DNA of 64,000 nucleotides from Diplocloster hominis (GTDB taxonomy: Bacteria; Bacillota; Clostridia; Lachnospirales; Lachnospiraceae), in contig NZ_JAWDIY010000007.1 in assembly GCF_032380655.1 (NCBI RefSeq), positions 143,043-207,042 of the forward strand, written 5' to 3'. Under the pieces are notes generated by a model that worked only from the letters and a program-made list of their open reading frames with translations, did not search any database and was not told where the DNA came from. Position numbers and translations under genes: made by a program. Every line of letters begins with the position of its first letter. The first letter of the stretch is position 1. Of the stretch, positions 41,736 to 50,398 are shown in pieces.

Positions 41736-42953
41736 CTATGAACACTCCTGGCTCATGATTGCATGAGTAATTAATTCAACCGCTTTGTCCACTCCGCCCT
41801 CTGCCTGTATTTTTTTTGATATTTCCTCCGCCTTTTTCCTCTTTTCATCATAAACCTGCTGCATTTCATTTATTGCCCCGATAATACGTTCTTCACTTAA
41901 ATCCTTTGATCGTATCGGTTTTACAGAAACATCAAGTTCACTCAGCCGCATAGCAAATCCCATTTGGTCGAGTACATGCGGCACCGGTATCGATGGGATT
42001 CCATAGATCAGGGATGCTGATGCCGTTCCAAAACCACAATGATGGATAACACAATAGCCTTGCTTAAACAGCCAACTGTGCGGAACCGACCCGCATGCTA
42101 TCATAGTATCCGGCAATTTGTAATTTTGTAACGATTTCTGGAATCCCTGGATAACAGCTCTTTTTCCACACGCTCTGAACGCGCGGATAAACATCCCGAG
42201 TTTTTCTCTTTCTTCTTTATCTTCAAAAGCCATTGCCCCGAGCGCAAGAATTATGGGCTTGTCTCCGTTTGCCAGGAAATCAGCCATTTTTCTTTCAGGT
42301 ATATAATTTTTTTCATCCTCATACCAGTATCCAGTTAATATGTGGTGGCTTTCCCAATAGGGGTTTCTCTCTGTTACATACTTACTGATCGGTATCATAT
42401 TTAATTTTTTAGACATTATTTCGTCTGATGATTTCACTTTAGGCAGTCCATAAACTTTTCTGATTTTGTTATATGGTTTTGCCATCTGTACACTTATCAG
42501 ATTACCAACTAATTTGCCTGCCCACTTCTGTTTTTTCAGTTTCTCAGCAATCATTTCGGTCTGTAGGGTTACATTTACTGTAGGTATGCCGAGCGCTTCT
42601 GCTTCCGTCGCGCCCATTTGACTGTGTGAAACGATAATTAAATCGTTTCCTTTACATGCTTCATATATTTCATTTGTTGAATTTCGTATTATTTTAAAAA
42701 CAAAATTCATTGTCTTCAACATGCTAACTATAGGATTCGAATTTTTACCCCGTATAATAGCTGCCGTCTTTTCTATATTTATATCAGGCCCGATTGGCTT
42801 AAAAGTAATTCCTCCGTGTTCTATTAACTCCTTCCAACATGGATGTGAACCAATTAGCGTTTCATACCCATATTTATTTAAAGCCCTGGCCAAGTAGATA
42901 TATGGTTGTACATCTCCTCTTGTTCCCATAGTAAACATGGCTATTTTTTTCAT
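41736..42953 (-). CDS. GT1-family glycosyltransferase (UGT/sterol-glucosyltransferase type)
   Basis: A 405-residue GT-B enzyme. The N-terminal MFTMGTRGDVQPYIYLARAL is the hallmark of macrolide, vancomycin and sterol glycosyltransferases, and the C-terminal nucleotide-sugar domain has HHCGFGTASASLIYGIPSIPVPHVLDQMGFAMRL, the H-x(n)-G-GT acceptor/donor site. It probably attaches a sugar from UDP-sugar to a lipid or natural product. ATG 42953 has GGGGGAATACT upstream. It is lower in GC than the surrounding sporulation genes and sits between hup and rqcP, which are usually close neighbours. Confidence 0.85.
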   Translation of the reverse strand: MKKIAMFTMGTRGDVQPYIYLARALNKYGYETLIGSHPCWKELIEHGGITFKPIGPDINIEKTAAIIRGKNSNPIVSMLKTMNFVFKIIRNSTNEIYEACKGNDLIIVSHSQMGATEAEALGIPTVNVTLQTEMIAEKLKKQKWAGKLVGNLISVQMAKPYNKIRKVYGLPKVKSSDEIMSKKLNMIPISKYVTERNPYWESHHILTGYWYEDEKNYIPERKMADFLANGDKPIILALGAMAFEDKEEREKLGMFIRAFRACGKRAVIQGFQKSLQNYKLPDTMIACGSVPHSWLFKQGYCVIHHCGFGTASASLIYGIPSIPVPHVLDQMGFAMRLSELDVSVKPIRSKDLSEERIIGAINEMQQVYDEKRKKAEEISKKIQAEGGVDKAVELITHAIMSQECS

Positions 42954-43124
42954 AGTATTCCCCCGCAAACTAAAATTGTTTTTAAAATTATACCATACTC
43001 TTATCGAAGGAGTTATTCTTTTATTTGTTCAAAGTTCTGCTGGATCTTAGGCTGCGATCCTTCGGCCTCAGACTATCAGGTGCTGAAATATCTGTTCCAG
43101 GCTACCAGAAGGCACCCATTACCC

Positions 43125-43161
43125 CAAAAAAGGGCTGTCCACACTTTCGTGTGACAGCCCT
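43125..43161 (-). terminator. Terminator after hup
   Basis: On the minus strand GGGCTGTCACAC / GTGTGGACAGCCC form a stem with a GAAA loop, followed by TTTTTT. A strong terminator 30 bases past the hup stop codon. Confidence 0.88.
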
Positions 43162-43190
43162 GATCAGTTCAAATCCTGAGGTAAACAGAA

Positions 43191-43466
43191 TTATGCGTTT
43201 ACAGCATCTTTTAAAGCTTTACCAGCTTTGAATTTCGGCATTTTGGAAGCCGGGATGGTCATGGCCTCGCCACTGCGGGGATTACGTCCTTCTCTGGCTG
43301 CTCTTTCAGCAACTTCGAAAGTTCCGAAGCCTACTAACTGAACTTTTCCGCCTTTTACTAATTCTTCAGATACAACATCGATAAACGCTTTCACAGCTTT
43401 TTCTGCATCTTTTTTGGATAATCCTGTTTTGTCGGCCATAGCCGCTACTAAATCTTGTCTGCTCAT
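43191..43466 (-). CDS. hup: HU family DNA-binding protein
   Basis: A 91-residue histone-like protein. The sequence KVQLVGFGTFEVAERAAREGRNPRSGEAMTIPASKMPKFKAGKALKDAV contains the conserved DNA-binding arm GRNPxTG-like motif (GRNPRSGE). It forms dimers that bend and compact DNA. RBS AGGAGGAG precedes ATG 43466. Ends in a strong terminator. Confidence 0.96.
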   Translation of the reverse strand: MSRQDLVAAMADKTGLSKKDAEKAVKAFIDVVSEELVKGGKVQLVGFGTFEVAERAAREGRNPRSGEAMTIPASKMPKFKAGKALKDAVNA

Positions 43467-43557
43467 GGATGAACTCCTCCTCTGATTTCTTACTGCAATA
43501 GTAGTATTAAAGCTATAAACACTTCAAAATTAGTTATAACTGTTTCCGCCCTATTTG

Positions 43558-43989
43558 TCAAGGAAATTCGTGATGTTTTGCCGCTTTTGCGGCCTTTTCT
43601 GCTTTCTTGATCTCTTCCCAGTTTAAAAGGACCTCTGCGGATGTGTCGGCATGTCCATTGCCAAATACATGCGGATGCCTTCGTACCATTTTCCGGGATA
43701 TCCCGTTGATGACATCATCGATGGTAAACCGGCCTTCTTCTTCTGCAATCTGGCTGTGCATCAGGACCTGTAACAGTACATCCCCCAGTTCCTCACACAG
43801 GTTCTCATCATCCTTATTGTCTATGGCCTGCAGCACTTCTTCACATTCTTCCGTCAGACATGGCTTCAGGCTCTCGTGAGTCTGCTCCCGGTCCCAGGGA
43901 CAGCCGTTCCCGGATCGCAGATGCCGGATGATATCCACCAGTTCCGCAAATGAGTAATTTTTCTCCATAGCTTCCATCATACCTCTCAT
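43558..43989 (-). CDS. mazG: Nucleotide pyrophosphohydrolase MazG, single-domain
   Basis: A protein of about 140 residues equal to the N-terminal MazG domain. CPWDREQTHESLKPCLTEECEEVLQAI contains the EExxE metal ligands, and EELGDVLLQVLMHSQIAEE the ExxD. MazG hydrolyses NTPs to NMP and pyrophosphate, cleaning the nucleotide pool. The usual second MazG half is missing, as in several Clostridia. Start is ambiguous: ATG codons at 43989, 43980, 43977 and 43968 crowd together, with AGAGGT before the second. It lies upstream of hup, consistent with the conserved cluster. Confidence 0.85.
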   Translation of the reverse strand: MRGMMEAMEKNYSFAELVDIIRHLRSGNGCPWDREQTHESLKPCLTEECEEVLQAIDNKDDENLCEELGDVLLQVLMHSQIAEEEGRFTIDDVINGISRKMVRRHPHVFGNGHADTSAEVLLNWEEIKKAEKAAKAAKHHEFP

Positions 43990-44042
43990 AGGATAACCGC
44001 TTCCGTGCGAATGTTATGATTCACGGCCCCGCTGCCTCGGTT

Positions 44043-45779
44043 CTACAGCATGCATTCTACCATGGCCAGCACTTCTTTGCCAAGAGCTTCCGACTTCTGA
44101 TCGGCGTCTTGCATGGAGCTTCCTTTGATCCCATAGTAGAATTTGACCTTAGGTTCCGTACCGGACGGGCGGACACATACCCACGCATCGCCCTCCAAAT
44201 CGTAGTATAGGACGTTCGATGCGGGCAGGCCTGTGCCGGTAACCTCCCCGGTTTTCATATTCCTGACCGTGTCCAGCTTATAGTCTCTGGCGGATAATAC
44301 CTGATAACCGCCGATGGCGGACGGAATCTCCTTGCGCAGATTTTCCATGATCTCCTGGATCTTCGCCAGCCCTTCGATCCCTTTGAGGGTAATGGACTTG
44401 ACGTCGTCTTTGTAGTAGCCGTATTTCTCATACATATCGATCATGGCATCCCACAGGGTCTTACCCTGCGTCTTATAGTAGGCGGCCGCTTCGCACAAGG
44501 CCATGGTGGCGACGATGGCGTCCTTATCCCTTGCATGGGTGCCGATCAGGCAGCCGTAGCTTTCCTCGAAGCCAAAGAGATAGGTTCCTTTGCCGCTGTT
44601 CTCAAATCCCAGGATCTGCTGGCCGATGAATTTGAATCCGGTCAGCACCTCAATCAAGCGGATGTTGTAATATTTAGCGATCGCGTCTGCCATATTGCTG
44701 GTAACGATCGTCTTGATCAGGGCGCCGTCCGCGGGAAGGCCTCCGTTTTTCTCCCTGCGCTGTCCGATCTCGTATTCTGCCAGCAGGCAGCCGGACATAT
44801 TTCCGGTAAGGGTGATGTATTCCCCTGTTTTGGTGTCTTTTACATAGACGCCCAGCCGGTCGGCATCCGGGTCGGTGGCCAGGACCAGATCCGCGTCCAG
44901 CTTCGCCGCCAGATCCAGCGCCAGCTTAAATGCCGCTTTATCTTCCGGATTCGGGTAGCTGACCGTAGGGAATTCTCCGTCGGGCAGTTCCTGTTCCGGT
45001 ACCACGTAGACATTTTCAAAGCCCAGCTCCTTTAACACTCTTCTGGCCGGGATATTGCCTGTCCCATGAAGGGGGGTGTAGACGATCTTCAGATCCTTCT
45101 GCGCTGCTTTGATCGCTTCCGGATGGATCACCTGCTTTTTCAGCTCTTCAATATAGGGGTCGTCCACTTCACTTCCGATGACCTGATAGAGGCCGGCTGC
45201 CTGGGCGGCATCCTTGTCCATGGTTTTCACGGTGCTGTAATCGGTCACTTTCTTCACTTCCGCCATGATTCCGGTGTCGTGGGGCGGGGTGATCTGGGCT
45301 CCGTCTTCCCAGTATACCTTATAACCGTTATATTCCGGGGGATTATGGCTGGCCGTGATGTTAATTCCGGCGATGCAGCCCAGTTTCCTGACTGCGTAGG
45401 ACAGTTCCGGGGTGGGACGCAGTGTTTCAAATATGTAAGCTTTGATGCCGTTGGCTGCCAGGCACAGCGCTGCTTCCTGGGCAAATTCCGGGGACATTCT
45501 CCTGGAGTCATAAGCAATTGCCGCTCCCTTGTCCTGAGCGCCGATACCGTTGATGTAATTGGCCAGTCCCTGGGTGGTTTTACGCACCGTATAAATATTC
45601 ATACGATTGGTTCCGGCTCCGATTACTCCGCGAAGTCCGGCCGTTCCGAATTCCAGATCGGTATAAAACCTCTCCTTAATCTCATTTTCATCGTCAGCAA
45701 TACTCTTGAGTTCTTCTTTCGTAGCTTCGTCAAAATAAGGATTTGCAAGCCACTCCTGATACAATTCCTTGTAATCCAT
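44043..45779 (-). CDS. pgcA: Alpha-phosphoglucomutase
   Basis: The 578-residue enzyme interconverts glucose-1- and glucose-6-phosphate, feeding cell-wall polymer and glycogen precursors. It shows the phosphoserine loop TASHNPPEYNGYK, the metal-binding DPDADRLG, the sugar-binding GFEESYG and the phosphate-binding RPSGTEPKVKFY. Length matches the PgcA/PMM-PGM class. ATG 45779 follows AAGGAGG. Its upstream gap contains the terminator of the CotS-like gene. Confidence 0.95.
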   Translation of the reverse strand: MDYKELYQEWLANPYFDEATKEELKSIADDENEIKERFYTDLEFGTAGLRGVIGAGTNRMNIYTVRKTTQGLANYINGIGAQDKGAAIAYDSRRMSPEFAQEAALCLAANGIKAYIFETLRPTPELSYAVRKLGCIAGINITASHNPPEYNGYKVYWEDGAQITPPHDTGIMAEVKKVTDYSTVKTMDKDAAQAAGLYQVIGSEVDDPYIEELKKQVIHPEAIKAAQKDLKIVYTPLHGTGNIPARRVLKELGFENVYVVPEQELPDGEFPTVSYPNPEDKAAFKLALDLAAKLDADLVLATDPDADRLGVYVKDTKTGEYITLTGNMSGCLLAEYEIGQRREKNGGLPADGALIKTIVTSNMADAIAKYYNIRLIEVLTGFKFIGQQILGFENSGKGTYLFGFEESYGCLIGTHARDKDAIVATMALCEAAAYYKTQGKTLWDAMIDMYEKYGYYKDDVKSITLKGIEGLAKIQEIMENLRKEIPSAIGGYQVLSARDYKLDTVRNMKTGEVTGTGLPASNVLYYDLEGDAWVCVRPSGTEPKVKFYYGIKGSSMQDADQKSEALGKEVLAMVECML

Positions 45780-45840
45780 GGTAGAACCTCCTTTATGATC
45801 TCTTACTCCTCCCGCACTGTCCGGCGGAGTATATAGAAAG

Positions 45841-45873
45841 GTGCCATCGAAGGTTCTGGCTCATCGATGGCAC
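45841..45873 (-). terminator. Terminator after the CotS-like gene
   Basis: GTGCCATCGA pairs with TCGATGGCAC around a 13-base loop, and CTTTCTATAT follows on the minus strand. Confidence 0.75.
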
Positions 45874-45934
45874 TTCCCTGCTAGAGACATTATATAATAA
45901 AAAAGCAAAAAAAGAAACTCTTTCATCGCGAAAC

Positions 45935-46930
45935 TCAGGAAAATAGTTCCTGCAAAAACCGCTCCCGTTCGACATTCTGACGGACCAGAATCTCCAGTTT
46001 CTCTGTATTTTTATCCGGTATCCACGCCTTGTTGCCATTGTAATAATGATTGGCCACCTTCCAGAACTTCTCCGGATAGGAAAGCCGCAGCCGCAGATTC
46101 TGAAGCTCACTTTTATCCGTTGACCTCACCTTCACATACTGATCCACCATCTTGCTCCCAAGGGAGGCGTCCCAGTCATGCTTCTCCAGGATCTTCCGCA
46201 TGAAGTGATAGAGATCGCTGATCTGCAGGTCCACACAGCATTTGTCAAAGTTGGTCACGATCACACCCTCCCGGCAGTAGACCAGGTTATGGTGGTTAAA
46301 TTCTCCGTGGCAGACTTTTCCCTCGTTTAAGGCGTTCTCCCACAGTTTTTCATACCCTGAGTTCTTTATCTGATCGAGAATCTCCTCTCCTTGTTCGTAG
46401 AATTCCTGATAATGATTCAGGTAACACAGTTCAAACTGGGACTTCCTTCTCTTGCTGCGTATAAAGTTCCGGACTTTTTTCAGTTCTTTGTTATGCCGGT
46501 CATATTCCAGGATCAGGTTTTCCGCGCACAGCCTGTTCCGTTCTTCCAGGTTTAAAGTCTCAAACTCTTCAAACTTCATATACTTATGTAGGGCGGCCAG
46601 CTTCTTCACCGCAGCCAGAATGTCCTGCTCACTCTTGGTGTCGCACTCCCGGCCCTCAAACCATTTTTTAACGATATAGGGGGTTTCGTCACGATCTAAG
46701 GATATGAGTTCTCCTTCTTTATTTTCGACCAGGGTATCCACCGGAAATCCTTCAGCTTCCAGGTTCCTTAACATCTTCTGCTGATATCCCAGCTTAAACC
46801 TGGACCCCTGAAATTCTTTCAAAAGCTTATTTCCCTGATCAGTCTCACAAATGAGGGCCCCTCTTCCCCTGCGAGTCGTGAAAATCTGTAAATCATATTG
46901 TTCTAATACGCTAAGGCCCCTGTCATTCAC
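45935..46930 (-). CDS. CotS-family spore coat protein
   Basis: A 331-residue protein with the aminoglycoside phosphotransferase-like fold found in CotS/CotI/YsxE coat proteins. Features are an N-terminal beta-rich lobe (LLKEFQGSRFKLGYQQKMLRNLE), then the helical lobe with VCHGEFNHHNLVY in place of the kinase catalytic HGDxHxxN, and IVTNFDKCCVDLQISDLYHF in place of the DFG-like metal site. The catalytic aspartate appears replaced by Glu-Phe-Asn-His (HGEF), so kinase activity is uncertain. Probably part of the spore coat. Confidence 0.85.
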   Translation of the reverse strand: MNDRGLSVLEQYDLQIFTTRRGRGALICETDQGNKLLKEFQGSRFKLGYQQKMLRNLEAEGFPVDTLVENKEGELISLDRDETPYIVKKWFEGRECDTKSEQDILAAVKKLAALHKYMKFEEFETLNLEERNRLCAENLILEYDRHNKELKKVRNFIRSKRRKSQFELCYLNHYQEFYEQGEEILDQIKNSGYEKLWENALNEGKVCHGEFNHHNLVYCREGVIVTNFDKCCVDLQISDLYHFMRKILEKHDWDASLGSKMVDQYVKVRSTDKSELQNLRLRLSYPEKFWKVANHYYNGNKAWIPDKNTEKLEILVRQNVERERFLQELFS

Positions 46931-47276
46931 TTTCCATCCCCCCGTTGTTTTCCTTCTAAGGTGTTCTTTCTATTCTATGAAAGGGCGGGGAAAAGTATGC
47001 AGACTGGGAAAGGAATAGATCTTCATGCAGCCGTCTGCCTGGCTGATCCTGACACATATGTACCGCCAGACGATAAAGCGGCAGATTCAGATCCCAACTC
47101 AGATCCAAAAGTACCGAAAAATCCACATACTTGTATTGTTTTGTGCATGGTTTTTCCTGTATTGCCGATATATACTAAGTATAAAACAGCGGTTTGGGCC
47201 GGTCCCACAGGCGGATAAAATTCCTCGCGGCCAGTACCTCCCGCATAAAAATGGAACCTCTGAAGGAGTTCAATCT
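46931..47276. other. Intergenic region upstream of the carbohydrate locus
   Basis: Divergent between the CotS-like and solute-binding protein genes. No repeat, hairpin or unmistakable promoter was seen; a TATACT-like box lies near 47174. A frame running through it lacks a ribosome binding site. Confidence 0.4.
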
Positions 47277-48590
47277 ATGATAAAGATCAAAACACGCTTA
47301 CTGCTTCTCCCCCTGACCATGATATGCCTGATATCCTCCGGCTGTCAGAAACAGTCTCCCGGCACACGAGACACAGATGCACACAAAGCGGAAACCATCA
47401 CGTTAATGGCCTCACGGAACTGGATCAGGGATGTCGATCTTGAATTATTTGATAAATATAAAGAAGAAACCGGTGTTACCGTCACCGTACTCACTCCGCC
47501 GGATCACGGCTACGACTCACTGCTCATCTCCTCTCTGTCAGGAGGTACTACCGCGATCGACATGTTCATGTTCCACAGCGGATCTGTCGCCCGGTCAGCG
47601 GGAATTCCCTCTATCGCGTTAGATCTGAGCGGGGAACCCTGGGTAGGCCGTCTGGAGGAATGGGCCAGAAGTACGAATACCCACGACGGCAGGCTCCTTG
47701 GATTCAGCACCTGGGGGATTGATTACGAAGGGATTCTATATAATAAAACATTCTTTCAGGAAAATGATCTGGCTGTGCCGGATACATGGGACGGCTTTCT
47801 CTCCCTGTGCGGACAGATCAAAGCACTGGGAACATATCCGTTATATGAAAGTATCAACAGCAACTGGCACGCGCAGGAATGGTTCTACGCCGCCACCCCC
47901 ATACTCAACCGGGAAAATCCCAACTTCGTTCACCAGCTGAATCTTTCCGTGGATAACAAATTTTCTGAACTCTCCGGGCTCAAGCCCGCGCTGGAACAGA
48001 TTCGCGCTCTGATGGCCGACACTTCGCTGTATACCCATGAAGATACAGCCGACGACTGGCTCGGCAGCTACCGGGCTTTGAAAAACCGGGAAGCCGTGAT
48101 GATGGCCTCATACTCGGCCATCGCCTCGGAACTGGTGGATGATTACGGGAGTGAAGACGAATGGGGAATGTTCCCGATTCCCCTCTGTGACAATACCGTC
48201 GCCGTATCGAATGGAGGCGGTCCCTCCAAATATATTAACAAAAACAGCCAAAATATCGACATCTGTCTTGATTTTCTGGATTTCATGGCACGGCCTGAGA
48301 ATCTGGAGATTTATTACGAATCCAGAACAGACCTGGTAAGCGCGGCGTTTCAAAATGTAAAGGCGGCAAAACCCACCACCGCAACTACGGAAATACTGGA
48401 GCGTTCCACACAGACTCCCCAGACCATGATGATGAAAGAACTCCTCCACTGGGATCCCAACATATATCAATATATGCAGGGCTTTGCCAATGAAACTTTG
48501 AGTGTGGACGAATTTATTGATCATATTGACAGGTACCGTGCTTCGATGCTGAAGACCGATACGGGGACAACATTTAAAAAGCTATATTAA
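47277..48590 (+). CDS. Extracellular solute-binding protein, family 1
   Basis: A 437-residue lipoprotein: signal peptide with lipobox LISSGC (Cys about 19), then a sugar-type periplasmic binding fold (ITLMASRNWIRDVDLELFDKYKEETGVTVTV, GISYxGI-like WGIDYEGILYNKTFFQENDL, NREAVMMASYSAIASELVDDYG, ISKNSQNIDICLDFLDFMARPE). It likely binds oligosaccharides released by the locus enzyme. No permease or ATPase genes adjoin, so it may pair with transporters elsewhere or feed the two-component sensor. ATG 47277 follows AAGGAG. Confidence 0.88.
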   Translation: MIKIKTRLLLLPLTMICLISSGCQKQSPGTRDTDAHKAETITLMASRNWIRDVDLELFDKYKEETGVTVTVLTPPDHGYDSLLISSLSGGTTAIDMFMFHSGSVARSAGIPSIALDLSGEPWVGRLEEWARSTNTHDGRLLGFSTWGIDYEGILYNKTFFQENDLAVPDTWDGFLSLCGQIKALGTYPLYESINSNWHAQEWFYAATPILNRENPNFVHQLNLSVDNKFSELSGLKPALEQIRALMADTSLYTHEDTADDWLGSYRALKNREAVMMASYSAIASELVDDYGSEDEWGMFPIPLCDNTVAVSNGGGPSKYINKNSQNIDICLDFLDFMARPENLEIYYESRTDLVSAAFQNVKAAKPTTATTEILERSTQTPQTMMMKELLHWDPNIYQYMQGFANETLSVDEFIDHIDRYRASMLKTDTGTTFKKLY

Positions 48591-48601
48591 AGGAGGAGAT
48601 T

Positions 48602-50398
48602 ATGGCAAAAAAGCAATCTATTTCCTCCCGGCTGTTCCGGCCTTATGCACTGCTGTTCGGTCTGTTTTTTGCCGTTCTGGTCGTTATATTTATCATCTAT
48701 ACCACATACAGCATCGAGGGGAAGCTGGTGGAAACCCAACGGCAATTATCCGATAATATCCGGGAGAACATTGAGAATTATTTCATGAATATGAATGACT
48801 TTTCCATCTCTTTGATGAACTCCACGGAATTCTGCCAAATTGCGGTTCAGGATCTTCCGCAAGCCTACGTCTCAGGTCAAAGCGATCTGACCGGAATTCT
48901 GTTCAGTGAACTGTATCTTCGGGCTTATCAGATGTTTGAGCGGGGCTATCAGATCGGTATCCGGACAGATTCCGGGTATTATATCTGGATGGGCAACACG
49001 TATTTTATCAGTCGTATCGATGGTGACATCCCTGACATTTATCAGGATTATGACGGCAGCAGCCATATGATGCTGATGAAACTTGACGCCAATCCCTATC
49101 TGCTCCGGGAAATCGAACACTCGGATGACAAATATCTCACCGATCCCGGGCCTGTCATCACCTTATCCCGAAGCATCAACAGCCTGAATGTATTCGGTTA
49201 CAGGCAGGCGATGCTGGAGATCCAGATCCCGGCCGGGGAGCTGGATCGTCTGCTGGCACGGCTGGTGGTTCAGTCCCAAAACGGACTGAAGGTGAACCTC
49301 TATGACGCTTACGGGGATCCCATTTATGAGCAGCTTCCCATGAAAGACCCAAAGCTGGTGGATGGACTGCTCAAACAGAAACAGCATAATCTGGGAGAAA
49401 ATATTGTGGAGGTTATGCCGTTGCTGGACGGAAATCTGTACATGGTGTCCTTCATACCGGTATCCCAGCATTACGCCAATATGGCCCGCTTTCTGGCGTT
49501 GGCCATCCTGATCGGCGCCTCCTTGATCCTCCTTATGCTCTTTATCACCTATAAGATCTCCAGCCGCATATCCGGACCCATAGGAGAGATGTGCCGGCAG
49601 ATACAGAGGCTGGATTATGAAGTGGCGGATACGGACAGCCTGAAAAAGGTTTCTACGGATATCCATGAACTGGATTTTCTGGCCCAGACGATCAGCGGTC
49701 TGCATCATAAGCTCCGTGAATCGCTGGGACAGATCGTTCAGCTGGAATCTTACGAGATTCAGTCACAGCTGCTGGCTCTTCAGGCGCAGATGCAGCCCCA
49801 TTTTCTGTACAATACGCTCATGACCATGTCTGCGATCGCACAGTCCAACGAGGATTATGAGGTGACACAGATCTGCTATAATCTCACTGGTATGCTCCGG
49901 TATATGGCGGAAAAAAACAGCGACGGCGTATCTATCGCAATCGAACTGCAGCACCTGGAAAATTACATCCAGATCATGAGAATCCGTTTCCCGAACCTGG
50001 ATATAGATGTCCGCATCCCAATGTCCATGATGGCAATTCAGATCCCAAAGCTGATTATACAGCCGTTAGTTGAAAACAGCCTGAAATACTGTAACCGTGA
50101 ACAGTGCCGGATCGAGCTTAAGGGCAGCGTGTCCGAAGGCCGATGGCGAATCCGGATCTGTGACAATGGAATTGGCTTTACCGGGGATAAAATCCGGCAG
50201 TTATATGAACAATTTGACAGGATAAGCCGCGACCATACATTAGCCAGCCGGAAAATCGGGGGGCTGGGGTTGGAAAATATCTATATGCGTCTTAAATTAT
50301 TCTATAAAGAAGACATGCTTTTTACCATCGCCGACCGCCCGGAGGGCGGAGCCTGTATCGAAATCGGCGGATTAACAAAAAAGGAGAATGGCCAATGA
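48602..50398 (+). CDS. YesM-type sensor histidine kinase
   Basis: A 598-residue membrane kinase. Two membrane helices (about 14-34 and 296-318) flank a large extracellular sensor region; a HAMP segment follows, then the LytS/YesM-type kinase: MQPHFLYNTLMTMSAIAQ with the phospho-His, LIIQPLVENSLKY as N-box, and DNGIGF with GLGLENIYMRL for ATP binding. Such kinases sense carbohydrates in Firmicutes. It lies 11 bases after the solute-binding protein and overlaps the response regulator by 4 bases (ATGA). Confidence 0.9.
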   Translation: MAKKQSISSRLFRPYALLFGLFFAVLVVIFIIYTTYSIEGKLVETQRQLSDNIRENIENYFMNMNDFSISLMNSTEFCQIAVQDLPQAYVSGQSDLTGILFSELYLRAYQMFERGYQIGIRTDSGYYIWMGNTYFISRIDGDIPDIYQDYDGSSHMMLMKLDANPYLLREIEHSDDKYLTDPGPVITLSRSINSLNVFGYRQAMLEIQIPAGELDRLLARLVVQSQNGLKVNLYDAYGDPIYEQLPMKDPKLVDGLLKQKQHNLGENIVEVMPLLDGNLYMVSFIPVSQHYANMARFLALAILIGASLILLMLFITYKISSRISGPIGEMCRQIQRLDYEVADTDSLKKVSTDIHELDFLAQTISGLHHKLRESLGQIVQLESYEIQSQLLALQAQMQPHFLYNTLMTMSAIAQSNEDYEVTQICYNLTGMLRYMAEKNSDGVSIAIELQHLENYIQIMRIRFPNLDIDVRIPMSMMAIQIPKLIIQPLVENSLKYCNREQCRIELKGSVSEGRWRIRICDNGIGFTGDKIRQLYEQFDRISRDHTLASRKIGGLGLENIYMRLKLFYKEDMLFTIADRPEGGACIEIGGLTKKENGQ

